A stretch of DNA of 64,000 bases from Akkermansiaceae bacterium (GCA_025363295.1 JANYEC010000004.1:1-64000), one strand, 5' to 3'. Shown: positions 10,066 through 20,289, counted from the first letter of the stretch. The notes: generated from the sequence alone by a model not told the origin. Program-made: numbers and translations.

Positions 10066-10893
10066 CTATTTGGCTTTGAGAATTTCCTTCACACAGGCGG
10101 TCGCCAGCTTGTCGATTTGCTCGACCTGATCCTTGGGAATCTGTGCATCGAGGCCCACGTTGACGATCTTGTGAAGCTGGGGAAGGGTCTTGTCGATCAG
10201 CGCGACGGAAGGCATCTCGCGGGTTTTGGCGGGAAGCATCTCGCTCTTTTTGATCAGGGCGGCGACCAGCAACGGTTCGCGAAGGATGTTCGAGCTTGCG
10301 TCTGAATAATGGGCGACTATCAACTCGCTCGAGTAGCGACTGCCTTGGATCCAGCCGGAAATCATCAGCAGGGCGGAACGCTGGTCCTTTGGATTTTCCT
10401 CCAGCTTTTGCATGATGTCTTGTTGCAGGAATCCAAGCTCGCGATAGACGTCGAGCCATTTGCCCTCGTTGGCGAGCGAGCGGACCCGGCGGGCGCGTGA
10501 CAGATCGTTGTCGCTGACTTTGAGTTTATTCGCGAGTTTCTCAATGTCCGATGCCGCCTTGCCCAGGAGTTCCGCGTCTTTCGCCTGAACCGCCATGATG
10601 CCATCCGCGATACGAAGTCCGAGAACCTGGGGGATGAGGACGTCCGTGTCCGTGTAGTCATCCGGATTGATGTCCACCGCCACCGCGTTGAAAACCCCGT
10701 TCCAGTCGATTTTCCGGGTCTTCACCAACAGCGTGAGCGCGATGAACTTATCAAGCGGAGTGGGCATCGCGACCCCCATGTCGATGGCCTTGCTCGGGTC
10801 GATGGGAGGATTCAGCGCATCCGCCGCCGTGAGGCTAGCCGTGAGACCCGTGAAAACGCCTGCAAGCACTGTTCGTCTGTAGATTTTATTCAT
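10066..10893 (-). CDS. hypothetical secreted protein
   Basis: Signal peptide MNKIYRRTVLAGVFTGLTASLTAA; start trimmed relative to the ORF track. Confidence 0.6.
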   Translation of the reverse strand: MNKIYRRTVLAGVFTGLTASLTAADALNPPIDPSKAIDMGVAMPTPLDKFIALTLLVKTRKIDWNGVFNAVAVDINPDDYTDTDVLIPQVLGLRIADGIMAVQAKDAELLGKAASDIEKLANKLKVSDNDLSRARRVRSLANEGKWLDVYRELGFLQQDIMQKLEENPKDQRSALLMISGWIQGSRYSSELIVAHYSDASSNILREPLLVAALIKKSEMLPAKTREMPSVALIDKTLPQLHKIVNVGLDAQIPKDQVEQIDKLATACVKEILKAK

Positions 10894-10968
10894 CGCTTGA
10901 TCTCTATCCGATTGGATTGCCCATCGACAAGACATTTCTGCGGATTTCGGGACCATCCGCAATTTCTA

Positions 10969-11499
10969 TCACGCGTCTTCAACGCGGGCGAGGATCCAGA
11001 GGAGGTCGGAAAGGCGGTTAAAAAACAGCCTGACTAACACCGGAACGGGTTCGCCGGATTCGTGGAGGGAAAGCACATGACGCTCAGCGCGGCGGGCGAC
11101 GGAGCGGGAATAATCGAGACTTGCACGGGCTAACGAACCCTCGGCGCCGGGCCTTGCCCAGCCAGTGAATCGGATGCCCCGTTTTTCGTAATCATGCGCA
11201 GTGGTGGTGACCCATTCGAGATCTTCAGGGCGGAGATAAGCGTAATTTTTCTCCAAATACTTTTCCTCGTCCTCAGGTAGAGTGGCGAGTTGCCCCATCA
11301 GGCCGACGAGGCGCGCCTGAATGCCGTCGATGATTGTGACGATTTCTGTATGGGTTTCCGCTGCACGGGCGAGACCGAGGGCGGCGTTGAGTTCGTCCAC
11401 GGAGCCAAGCGCTTCGACGCGGAGGGAGGTTTTAGCGATGCGTTTGGAAAACATCAGGTCTGTTTCGCCCGAGTCCCCGCGACCTGTAATAATGCTCAT
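10969..11499 (-). CDS. ATP:cob(I)alamin adenosyltransferase (PduO-type)
   Basis: TGRGDSGETDL...VEALGSVDELNAALGLAR and conserved C-terminal RRAERHV...LFFNRLSDLLW. Confidence 0.88.
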   Translation of the reverse strand: MSIITGRGDSGETDLMFSKRIAKTSLRVEALGSVDELNAALGLARAAETHTEIVTIIDGIQARLVGLMGQLATLPEDEEKYLEKNYAYLRPEDLEWVTTTAHDYEKRGIRFTGWARPGAEGSLARASLDYSRSVARRAERHVLSLHESGEPVPVLVRLFFNRLSDLLWILARVEDA

Positions 11500-11566
11500 G
11501 CGTGAATGCTAGCAGGAGAAAAATACATGTCCATTCGAGTTCATTCGTGTTCTCTCTTGGCCGTTC

Positions 11567-12319
11567 ATGAAACTCGCAAAACTCAGCGATGGCCCGGAAA
11601 TTTTCCACACGATCCAAGGTGAGGGCGTCTCGATCGGCGCTCCCGCGGTTTTTATTCGCGCGTCCGGTTGCAATCTTCACTGCGTCTGGTGCGATACGGA
11701 CCATACTTGGAATTTCGAGGGCACGCCTTGGCCGCATGAAAAAGATGCAATTCCCGGCTACGCGAAATTTTTAAAATCCGAAGTCACTTTCCTGATAGAG
11801 CCGGTAGATGCGGCGGCTCGCATTCTCTCTTACGACTGCCCGCGCACAGTCATCACTGGCGGCGAGCCGCTGCTGCAACAGGACGAATTCCTCGAAATGA
11901 TAGGGATCATCCGCGCGAGCCAGCCGGGGCATCAATTCGAGGTGGAAACGAACGGGACTCGCATTCCTTCACCGGTTTTTCACGAGGCGGTGAACCAGTT
12001 CAATGTTTCCCCGAAGCTCTCGAATGCCGGCATGCCGGAATCGTCGCGACTTCACCCGCAGGCTCTCGCGTTTTTTGCCCAATCTCCCAAAGCGTGGTTC
12101 AAATTCGTCGTGTCGGCACCGTTTGATTTGGAGGAAATCCAAACCCTCTGCACCGCCCATTCGATCCCCCGGCAGCGCGTGTTGTTGATGCCCGAGGGCC
12201 GCACTTGTAAAGAACTTGACCTCCATGCGCCGTGGTTGGCTGAAATTTGCCGCGACCTTGGCTATCGCTTTTCGGATCGGCTACACATCCGCCTTTGGGG
12301 CGATAAACGGGGCGTGTGA
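11567..12319 (+). CDS. queE: 7-carboxy-7-deazaguanine synthase-like radical SAM protein
   Basis: FHTIQGEGVSIGAPAVFIRASGCNLHCVWCDTDHTW: QueE-type radical SAM motif. Confidence 0.85.
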   Translation: MKLAKLSDGPEIFHTIQGEGVSIGAPAVFIRASGCNLHCVWCDTDHTWNFEGTPWPHEKDAIPGYAKFLKSEVTFLIEPVDAAARILSYDCPRTVITGGEPLLQQDEFLEMIGIIRASQPGHQFEVETNGTRIPSPVFHEAVNQFNVSPKLSNAGMPESSRLHPQALAFFAQSPKAWFKFVVSAPFDLEEIQTLCTAHSIPRQRVLLMPEGRTCKELDLHAPWLAEICRDLGYRFSDRLHIRLWGDKRGV

Positions 12320-12397
12320 CTGCGTTAAATTTCTGTAAAGTGCCCGCAACTTTTCGGTGGGCGGCGGGTTTCTCGAAGCGTATCACTCCAGTAAGCC

Positions 12398-12787
12398 ATG
12401 AATCGAAACACCATGCCCCCTGACGACTCCTGGGAAACTGACGCCGTTTGGAAGCTGCTCGACCAGGTCGCCTCCCATTCTGTTAGTTCCCGATTCGTGG
12501 ATGATACGGTCCGTGCGGCACGCCTAGCAGGTGAAGTGAAACCTTGGTGGAGCCGCCTACTTTCTCCGGCGCCGCTCACAGGCCTCGCGGCGGCAAGCGC
12601 TGCTCTTGCGTTTTCTGTCATGAGTCTGCATGGCCCCGCTGGCGGACCTTCCATTCAAATGGCGATGGTGGATTCGCCACAGGCTGCTAATATTCAAGAC
12701 ATCGCGGAAACGGAAACGCTCATTGCTGCGGTGGATCATCTCGACGATTTCAGCGATAAGGAATTAGTCAGTCTCATCGGATTTTAA
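12398..12787 (+). CDS. hypothetical membrane protein, possibly anti-sigma-like
   Basis: Short acidic N-terminus plus one hydrophobic segment; no definitive family recognised. Confidence 0.45.
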   Translation: MNRNTMPPDDSWETDAVWKLLDQVASHSVSSRFVDDTVRAARLAGEVKPWWSRLLSPAPLTGLAAASAALAFSVMSLHGPAGGPSIQMAMVDSPQAANIQDIAETETLIAAVDHLDDFSDKELVSLIGF

Positions 12788-12826
12788 GCGCTTCCCCCTC
12801 GCTCTCAATCACGCCATTTTCGCCGC

Positions 12827-13474
12827 GTGCAAAAAGGGCTGATATTCGATCTCGATGGAACGCTGGTGGACTCTTTGACGGGGATCGCGAAGTCGCTAAA
12901 TTACGCGCTGCGAGAAACGGGCCTTCCCGAGCATTCGTTAGAATCAGTTAGGGAATTCATCGGAAACGGAGCGCGGATCCTCATTACCCGTGCGTCCCCG
13001 AAGGATGCGGATGAGGCGCTTTTGGATCGCGTGGAAAATGCATTCAAGTCGAACTACGATGCCACTTGGCCCAGTGGGACATTTCCTTATGAGGGAATCA
13101 ACGAGATGTTAGAAACGCTGCACTCGAAAGGGATCCCCCTCACCGTGCTCTCTAATAAGCCGCATCCATTCACCTCCACGATTGTGGCGCAGGTTTTTCC
13201 TCAAATCGATTTCAAGGTCGTGCTTGGCCAGCTTCCCGGCATTCCTCACAAGCCTGATCCCAGCGGCGCTCTGGAAATCGCGAATCTAATGGGTCTGCTT
13301 CCCCAAGAATGCACGGTGATCGGAGATTCCACGATGGATATTGAGACGGCTCGCAACGCGGGGATGCAGGCCATCGCCGTGACATGGGGTTATCATGATC
13401 GTGACAAGCTGCTCGCCGCAGGAGCTCGCCAACTCATGGATGATCCTGCGGCATTGTTAGCTTTTCTAGCCTGA
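12827..13474 (+). CDS. gph: HAD family phosphatase, phosphoglycolate phosphatase-like
   Basis: IFDLDGTLVDSLTGI...SNKPHPFT...VIGDSTMDIETARNAGM; GTG start. Confidence 0.85.
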   Translation: MQKGLIFDLDGTLVDSLTGIAKSLNYALRETGLPEHSLESVREFIGNGARILITRASPKDADEALLDRVENAFKSNYDATWPSGTFPYEGINEMLETLHSKGIPLTVLSNKPHPFTSTIVAQVFPQIDFKVVLGQLPGIPHKPDPSGALEIANLMGLLPQECTVIGDSTMDIETARNAGMQAIAVTWGYHDRDKLLAAGARQLMDDPAALLAFLA

Positions 13475-13497
13475 AATAACGAGTCTTTGAGAAAATG

Positions 13498-13535
13498 AAG
13501 CACCCGATCTCCTGTGAGGAAGATCGGGTGCTTTT
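13498..13535. terminator. bidirectional intrinsic terminator
   Basis: AAGCACCCGATCT-loop-AGATCGGGTGCTTTT between convergent gph and RRM gene. Confidence 0.85.
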
Positions 13536-13563
13536 GAAGAGGATTATGTGTGAGGAGCTGGGT

Positions 13564-14049
13564 TTACCAGTCGCCGCCGCCACCTTTATAGCCGCCGCCA
13601 CCGCCGCCGCCTTTATAACCGCCGCCGCCACCGCCGCCGCGACGATCACCGCCGCCCCCGCCGTAGCCACCACCACCACCGCCTCGGCGTTCACCGCCGC
13701 CGCCGCCGTAGCCGCCACCACCACCGCCACCGCCGCCACGACGTTCTCCGCCGTAACCGCCGCCACCACCACCGCCGCCGCTTGGACGGAAGCCGCCGGG
13801 CTTGGCTTCTTTAGGCTCAGAGGCATTCACGCGAAGCGCGCGGCCCTGATAGTCGTAACCATTGAGTGCTTCGATCGAAGCGTTCAGTTGGCTCTGGTCG
13901 CCGAGAGTCACGAAAGCAAATCCTTTAGATCTGCCGGTTTCGCGGTCGGTGATGATTTTGACCCGTTCAACAGGTCCATAAGCGGCGAAGAGGCCAGTAA
14001 CGTCTTCTTCAGTAGCAGTGTAGGGCAAGTTGCCCACGTAGATGTCCAT
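13564..14049 (-). CDS. RRM-type RNA-binding protein with glycine-rich tail
   Basis: MDIYVGNLPYTATEEDV...GRSKGFAFVTL (RNP2/RNP1) followed by GGGGGYGGERRGGG repeats. Confidence 0.93.
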   Translation of the reverse strand: MDIYVGNLPYTATEEDVTGLFAAYGPVERVKIITDRETGRSKGFAFVTLGDQSQLNASIEALNGYDYQGRALRVNASEPKEAKPGGFRPSGGGGGGGGYGGERRGGGGGGGGGYGGGGGERRGGGGGGYGGGGGDRRGGGGGGGYKGGGGGGGYKGGGGDW

Positions 14050-14444
14050 TTTTGTCTATTCTTATTACGCCATCACATTCAACACTTCCTGAGACCATGG
14101 CGTTAGAGACCAGACGAAGCGCGTTCAATTGCGAAATTACAAAATGAACGCCGTGTCTCTACCGCCAGATATGAGGGTTGGCAAGAATTGTTTTTTTGCC
14201 GAAAAATTTCAGCGGAATGTGCGAATTTTCCTCACCTTATCGAATCTACGCTTCAAATTCGTGCATGAAATGGATCCGCTCGCTCGGCCGTTTTCGTAAT
14301 CCGAAATCAGTGATCGCGACTCGTTGTTTAACGAAGAATGCGGGGGGATGAAATTTTTCGCGTTTCATCCGGCTCGGTTCCGGTTCAAATCTGTCGTCTC
14401 CACAAAACGTGGGCTTCATTTCACTCCTATCATCCTCACCCGCC

Positions 14445-15803
14445 ATGTGGAAAGGCCGCTTCTCCCAAGATACTTCGTCACTCGTCCAGCAATTCGGCGA
14501 ATCCATTTCATATGACTGGCGATTGTTCCCGCACGACATCGCGGGCTCCATCGCCCATGCCCGGGCACAGCTAACAGCAGGATTACTAACGGAAAAGGAG
14601 TTTTCCGAAATCGAACACGGGCTGCGGGAAATCCTTGCGGACATCAAGACTGGAAAATTCGAGTTTAAGACCTCACTCGAGGATATCCACATGAACATCG
14701 AGGCGGAGCTCACCAAGCGCATCGGCGCGGCGGGCGCGAAACTCCACACTGCCCGTTCGCGCAATGATCAAGTCGCCACGGATACCCGGCTTTATTGCAG
14801 GGCGGAAATCGACGGACTGCTCGCTGCCATCACCAGTCTCCAACAAGCTCTGCTAGGTCGTTCGGAAAAATACGCCACCACTGTCATTCCCGGCTACACT
14901 CACCTCCAGCGCGGCCAACCCGTCACGGCGGGTCATCATTTCCTAGCTTATATCGAGATGTTAGAGCGCGATAAATCCCGCCTAACCGACGCCCGCAAGC
15001 GCTTGAACATTTCACCACTCGGCTCAGGTGCGCTGGCAGGCTCTACCATCAATCTCGACCGCCATGCCATCGCTGCCGAGCTGGGGTTCGATGGAGTTAC
15101 TCACAACTCAATGGATGCGATCGCCGACCGCGACTACATCGCCGAAGTGTTGTTCGCCATTTCGCTCTGCGGCGTCCACCTCTCACGGCTCAGCGAGGAT
15201 CTTATTCTATGGTGCACGGCCGAGTTTGCGTTTGCCGCGCTTTCTGATGCACACACTACCGGCTCCTCTCTGATGCCGCAGAAGAAAAATCCTGATGTCT
15301 GCGAACTCACTCGCGGTAAAACCGGTCGTCTCGTTGGAAATCTGATGAATCTGTTAGTCACTGTCAAAGGTCTGCCGCTCACCTACAACCGTGACCTGCA
15401 GGAAGACAAACCGCCGCTGTTCGACTCCGTGGACACCTTGCGCCTGATCCTCGCTGTAAATACCGAAATGATTAGCGTAATGGAACTCCGCGAGGAAAAC
15501 TGCAAAGCCGCTGCTTCCGATCCGATGTTGTTAGCCACCGACCTCGCCGACTACTTGGTAAAAAAAGGCGTGCCCTTCCGCCACGCGCACGAACTCGTAG
15601 GCAAAGCAGTGGCCCAAGCCATCGCGAGCGAAACCCCGCTGGATCAGCTCGATCTAGCAGCGATCGACCCCGCTTACGGCACAGACGCCAAAGATGTTTT
15701 TTCACTGGAGCGCGCCCTTGCTGCTCGCACCAATCCCGGTGCGCCATCGATTGCCAATGTGAAGGCGCAAATCGCCCGCTGGGATAAGTTGCTGTTAGAT
15801 TAA
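14445..15803 (+). CDS. argH: argininosuccinate lyase
   Basis: MWKGRFSQ...ARSRNDQVATDTRLY...GSSLMPQKKNPDVCEL signature. Confidence 0.96.
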   Translation: MWKGRFSQDTSSLVQQFGESISYDWRLFPHDIAGSIAHARAQLTAGLLTEKEFSEIEHGLREILADIKTGKFEFKTSLEDIHMNIEAELTKRIGAAGAKLHTARSRNDQVATDTRLYCRAEIDGLLAAITSLQQALLGRSEKYATTVIPGYTHLQRGQPVTAGHHFLAYIEMLERDKSRLTDARKRLNISPLGSGALAGSTINLDRHAIAAELGFDGVTHNSMDAIADRDYIAEVLFAISLCGVHLSRLSEDLILWCTAEFAFAALSDAHTTGSSLMPQKKNPDVCELTRGKTGRLVGNLMNLLVTVKGLPLTYNRDLQEDKPPLFDSVDTLRLILAVNTEMISVMELREENCKAAASDPMLLATDLADYLVKKGVPFRHAHELVGKAVAQAIASETPLDQLDLAAIDPAYGTDAKDVFSLERALAARTNPGAPSIANVKAQIARWDKLLLD

Positions 15804-16062
15804 TTATGCGGCCCGCACAGCTATCTTAAGAGGGATGATGCGGGGATCGAAAGATCATCCAATGAGGGTTAGAATGATCGAGCTGGAGCCTGCGAGAATA
15901 AGCCTCGAGGTGAGAATGCGTGAGTGGGGACCAGGGTGCCCCCTTTTTTATCCTGACATACTACTGGGTCGTCCGTGTACCGATGCCATTTCCCTTCAGA
16001 GAGGTTGAAAACCCGGAAAACTTGAGCTGGGAATTTAGGCCCAATGCGGTAGTAATCCGGCA

Positions 16063-16275
16063 GTGGAAAATCTTGGATACATCCTTCTGGCGGGTTTCAT
16101 TTTCGGAACCATCGGCTGGGGAGCCAATTCTTACGGGAAACGTTTGGGATTGTGGCAGCCCCGGGTCATCGGGTGGACCATGATGATTTATCCTTACGTC
16201 GTCTTCAATCTATGGGCCTTGTGGGGCGTGGGCGTGGGCTTGCTGGTGCTATTGTGGTTTTTTCACCACGAATGA
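16063..16275 (+). CDS. small hypothetical membrane protein
   Basis: Two predicted TM helices in 70 aa. Confidence 0.5.
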   Translation: MENLGYILLAGFIFGTIGWGANSYGKRLGLWQPRVIGWTMMIYPYVVFNLWALWGVGVGLLVLLWFFHHE

Positions 16276-16330
16276 GACGCCGGATTTCCCTTGGCAGATG
16301 GGGCTTTTTTCGTGCTAGTTTGCGCCGCCC

Positions 16331-17281
16331 ATGCCAACTGAAGCGATCCTTTCCACCGCGCGCCAATTTCTCGGAGTGGACCCGACCGTCCGCATCTCCC
16401 TCGAACCGATCAAACGCGGTGCCTCGGGCCGCACGATCGTGCGAGTGAAAACACCGGGCCACGAGCCATTCATCGGCATCCATTGGAACGAAGAGCGCGA
16501 GGACAACTCGCAGTTTATCCCAGTCGCCAATTTCCTCAAACAGGCGAAACTCCGCGTGCCTACCATCATCCACGACCGGGCGAGGTATCGCGTGGCGCTG
16601 GTCGAGGATCTCGGCAACGTAGATTTACTTTCCCTCAAGGATCAGCCGTTCGCAGAGCGGCTGCCATTTTACCGCTCCGCGTTCGAGCAGGTGGACAAGC
16701 TTTTCTATGCGAAGCCAGCGAAGGATTTCCATCTCATGCCGCCATTTGATGCGAAGCTTTACCGCTGGGAGCAGGAGTATTTTTTCGAATACATGGTAGA
16801 GGATTATCTGGGCATGGATGCCACTGCACTTAGGAAAAATCCAGTTCTCATCGATCTATCAGAGCGTCTTGGCACCGTCGCCCGCCATTTGGTGCATCGT
16901 GATTTCCAATCGCAGAACCTCATGATCAAAGACGACAAGGTCTGGCTGATCGACTTCCAAGGACTCCGCCGTGGCCGCCAAGAATACGATCTCGCGTCGC
17001 TCATTTTCGATCCCTACATGGACCACTCCGCCGCTGACCGAGAGCAGCTTCTATCACTCTGGGAGGAAATCGCCGATGAGCGACCGTTAGAAACTCTCTT
17101 CCACGAATGCGCCGCCCAACGTCTGATGCAGGCCCTTGGTGCGTATGGAAACATCGTCAAAAACCGGGGTGATGAGTGGTATCGCCCGCACATCGCAACG
17201 GCCGCGCGCCTGCTAGGTGAGGTCACTCAAGGCACCCCGCTTGAAGCTCCGCTCGCCCCGGTCCTAGCGAAGCTCGCCTAA
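16331..17281 (+). CDS. aminoglycoside phosphotransferase-family sugar kinase (AmgK-like)
   Basis: LVHRDFQSQNLMI and WLIDFQGLRRGRQEYDLASL motifs. Confidence 0.75.
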   Translation: MPTEAILSTARQFLGVDPTVRISLEPIKRGASGRTIVRVKTPGHEPFIGIHWNEEREDNSQFIPVANFLKQAKLRVPTIIHDRARYRVALVEDLGNVDLLSLKDQPFAERLPFYRSAFEQVDKLFYAKPAKDFHLMPPFDAKLYRWEQEYFFEYMVEDYLGMDATALRKNPVLIDLSERLGTVARHLVHRDFQSQNLMIKDDKVWLIDFQGLRRGRQEYDLASLIFDPYMDHSAADREQLLSLWEEIADERPLETLFHECAAQRLMQALGAYGNIVKNRGDEWYRPHIATAARLLGEVTQGTPLEAPLAPVLAKLA

Positions 17282-17289
17282 CAAAATTT

Positions 17290-18771
17290 GTGAGTGGCCT
17301 CGTTCATCGTCGATTTTGGGTGCTGCTCATCTCGGCGGTGGTGGGATTTGGATGTTTGAAGTTTGTGCCGGGCACGGATTTGGATCGGGTGGCGTTTACC
17401 ACGGTCGTGGGCAGTTTTGCTAATCCGCCTTTGTTAGTAGAGGGCACAGGATCGCAGGACTTGCCGTGGAAGCTTGGTTCGATGACGGCCAGAGCGAAGG
17501 TGGACCCACGCCAGGCCCCGGTGATCGTTTCGTTAGGCGATGACCCCGCAGGATTTTTTCAATCATCTCCCCCCGCTCCCATCGACTTGGCGGTGGTTTT
17601 CTCTAACTTCTACCGCCTGGGAGCGAGAAAAGCCGCGACTGCTGCGGTCTTCACGTGGGAGGCACCTGACGTGATCGGATTGGCTGCATTAGATAAAGCG
17701 CTGGGGCGTTTTGATTCGCTCGTCATGGCCGCGCCTCTATCCCGCGGTGCGGTGCCATCGGCGATGCCACCCGTTTTCCGCAGGGCTTCGCTTTCGTTAG
17801 ATTCTATCCACGGGGACAACTCGGCGTTACCGTTAGTGAATCGCATCCCGCTGTCCGGCGTCTTCCTCGGCGGTGAGAATGCGGTCGCCGGATTCTCAAT
17901 TCTGGAATCCGAATCTGGCGGGGAATTTCCGCCACTGATGGCACGTTGGGAGGACCGGGTGGTTTTCGCCTTTCCCTTGCTCGCCGTGCTCCAGCGCAAC
18001 CATTTGCCACTCGCCGGGCTGGAGATTCATTTAGGGGAATACCTTAAACTCAGCTCTAACGGACCTACGGTGCCGCTCGATTCCTATGGCCGCCTCGCGG
18101 TGCCGGTCAAGGCGATGGCAGCGTTTACGAAAGTTTCCGCCGAAGCGCTCATTGATGGGGGCGACGATCTTTTTCCGAAAGCCGCGCCGGAGCCCGTCAT
18201 CCTGCGCGATGATCAATCAGCCGCCGAGCCCGCCACCCGCGCCTTCTCAAAAAATCTATCCGCCATGATCGCAGCCATCGCTTCCAATGAGGCGTTCGCC
18301 CGATCTAACTTCTATCCACGTCTATCATTCAACACGGAGTTCTGCTTCCTCGTCATCGCCGCGCTCGGGCTGACCCTGCTTTGCGGGTTGGCGGATTTCC
18401 GGCGTCATATCAGTTTCATGGTGCTCGGGGGACTTGTTCTATTCGCCCAATGGATTGGTGTGGGCATGGCGTCCGTGTGGCTGCCTGGCCTTCCACTTCT
18501 TGCCGCGATTTTCGCTGCGACCATCGTTTCAATTTTGATCGGTAAATCCTCTCCTATAGCAATCTCTGAAGCCCCCGCGCCTTCGATGCCCCCCAAAGTT
18601 CCATCAGAAACCGAGCTCTTGCCGCAGGAAAAGAAACCCCGCGCACCAAGAGTGAAAAACGCACCTGCCGACACAAGTGCTGCCAAAAAAACCACCCCTA
18701 AAAAGACAGCCGCGAAAAAAACCGCGACACCTCGGAAGCCACGCGCTAAAAAGCCTTCCACAGAAATTTGA
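17290..18771 (+). CDS. hypothetical membrane protein, CHASE2-like, with Lys/Ala/Pro-rich tail
   Basis: N-terminal TM, large presumably extracytoplasmic region, two C-terminal TM helices, then KKTTPKKTAAKKTATPRKPRAKKP. Confidence 0.6.
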   Translation: MSGLVHRRFWVLLISAVVGFGCLKFVPGTDLDRVAFTTVVGSFANPPLLVEGTGSQDLPWKLGSMTARAKVDPRQAPVIVSLGDDPAGFFQSSPPAPIDLAVVFSNFYRLGARKAATAAVFTWEAPDVIGLAALDKALGRFDSLVMAAPLSRGAVPSAMPPVFRRASLSLDSIHGDNSALPLVNRIPLSGVFLGGENAVAGFSILESESGGEFPPLMARWEDRVVFAFPLLAVLQRNHLPLAGLEIHLGEYLKLSSNGPTVPLDSYGRLAVPVKAMAAFTKVSAEALIDGGDDLFPKAAPEPVILRDDQSAAEPATRAFSKNLSAMIAAIASNEAFARSNFYPRLSFNTEFCFLVIAALGLTLLCGLADFRRHISFMVLGGLVLFAQWIGVGMASVWLPGLPLLAAIFAATIVSILIGKSSPIAISEAPAPSMPPKVPSETELLPQEKKPRAPRVKNAPADTSAAKKTTPKKTAAKKTATPRKPRAKKPSTEI

Positions 18772-18777
18772 TCTCCC

Positions 18778-19647
18778 ATGGACCCCATCGCAAAAGCCAA
18801 CTCACTCATCGAAGCGCTGCCTTACCTCCAAGCGTTTCGCGGTAAGACTTTCCTCATCAAGATGGGCGGCTCTGCGATGGAGGATCCTGAACTGGTGGCC
18901 AAGGTCATGCGCGACATCGTTTTTCTCGAAGTTGCCGGCATCAATCCGATCGTCGTCCACGGCGGCGGGAAGGCGATCTCCGCGGCGATGAAAGCGGCGG
19001 GCCTTGAGGCAAAATTCGTGGGTGGGTTTCGTGTGACCACGGATGAGGCGATAGAAATTGTGGCCCAAGTTCTATCAGAGGAAATTAACCCTAACCTCGT
19101 CCGCATGATTCGCGAATTCGGTGGCAAGGCGGTTGGGATTCCTGGCAACGATGTTTTCCTCGGTGAAAAAATCAAAGGCACCGCTCCGGACGGTTCCAAG
19201 GTGGACCTCGGCCGCGTGGGCGAAGTCGTGGGCTGCCACATGGAATATATGGATGCCGCGCATAAAGCGGGGATCGTCCCAGTCATTTCCCCACTCGCCT
19301 CGGAATTGGCCACGGGCAAGCCACTCAATATCAATGCGGATCTCGCCGCCGCCGCTCTGGCGAAAGAGTTGCGCGTCGCAAAACTTGTCTATCTATCCGA
19401 CGTTCCCGGTCTTCTATCCGATCCTAAGGACCCATCCACTTTGATCAAATCTGTCACCCGCAAGGAAGCGGATGCAATGATTGCGGATGGCACCATCTCC
19501 GGTGGCATGATCCCGAAAATCCGCAGCGCCGTAGATGCGCTGAACGCTGGCGTGCGCAAAGTCCACTTTGTCGATGGCCGTTTGGCTCACGCGCTACTGC
19601 TAGAAATTTTCACCGACGGTGGCGTGGGCACGGAAGTGGTTCGATAA
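18778..19647 (+). CDS. argB: acetylglutamate kinase
   Basis: FLIKMGGSAMEDPEL...VHGGGKAIS...LVYLSDVPGLL...GGMIPKI. Confidence 0.96.
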   Translation: MDPIAKANSLIEALPYLQAFRGKTFLIKMGGSAMEDPELVAKVMRDIVFLEVAGINPIVVHGGGKAISAAMKAAGLEAKFVGGFRVTTDEAIEIVAQVLSEEINPNLVRMIREFGGKAVGIPGNDVFLGEKIKGTAPDGSKVDLGRVGEVVGCHMEYMDAAHKAGIVPVISPLASELATGKPLNINADLAAAALAKELRVAKLVYLSDVPGLLSDPKDPSTLIKSVTRKEADAMIADGTISGGMIPKIRSAVDALNAGVRKVHFVDGRLAHALLLEIFTDGGVGTEVVR

Positions 19648-19752
19648 AGACATTCTTAGTGCCACGTTCATTTGCCCGAAGGCAAATAAATTTAACGTGT
19701 GAATCCGTGAGCAATGATCCTTTGCAGAATCCAACGATGGCGAATTCCTGCA

Positions 19753-20097
19753 TTAGCCTTTCCTACCGGACTTTTTGGCCATTTCGGCTTTGATGCCCTC
19801 TGGAGTTTCCACGCCACTCCAAACAACTTTGCCTGATACAGGATCAACCGCAACTTCGGTGATGTTCCGGGTCTTGGGCATAGCAACATCAAATGACCAG
19901 AACATCTTACCGTGCCACTCTTCCATTTCGCCCTTTTGAATGGTTCCTCCGGGATATTTTTTCATGACGCTCTTAGCCGCTTCTTCTTTGGTGATTTTGG
20001 AATTAGAGTAGTTGTTCGTGGAACAGGCGGCCAGGGTGATTAGACAGGCCAGAGAAGTGAACCTCAGAGTTCTGAGGGAGAATTTAAATGATGTCAT
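19753..20097 (-). CDS. hypothetical lipoprotein, PepSY-like
   Basis: Lipobox LITLAAC; PepSY-like residues ITKEEAAKSVMKKYPGGTI...VAVDPVSGKVVW. Confidence 0.55.
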   Translation of the reverse strand: MTSFKFSLRTLRFTSLACLITLAACSTNNYSNSKITKEEAAKSVMKKYPGGTIQKGEMEEWHGKMFWSFDVAMPKTRNITEVAVDPVSGKVVWSGVETPEGIKAEMAKKSGRKG

Positions 20098-20289
20098 TTG
20101 TTTTAGTTTTTCGTATTTGTTGTGAGAAAATTTTTCATGGGGGATTTAAAAGTCGATAGTAAGAGTCGCTTTTTTTGCAGACGCAGCATCTACACTTGAA
20201 TCATTGGTTAATTTTCTCCCAATACGATGAAATGCAAATAATTTTCTTGGCCCATCGTCGCCTGGGACTTGGTGATTCCCGTGTGCCCC

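Noticed and set aside
13564-13830. Tandem GCC/CCG-rich repeat as a possible CRISPR or microsatellite array
   Set aside because: It encodes the glycine-rich tail of the RRM protein and is explained by coding constraint.
15925-15955. Terminator-like GGGGACCAGGGTGCCCCCTTTTTT downstream of argH
   Set aside because: The stem is short and imperfect; the T-run alone is insufficient.
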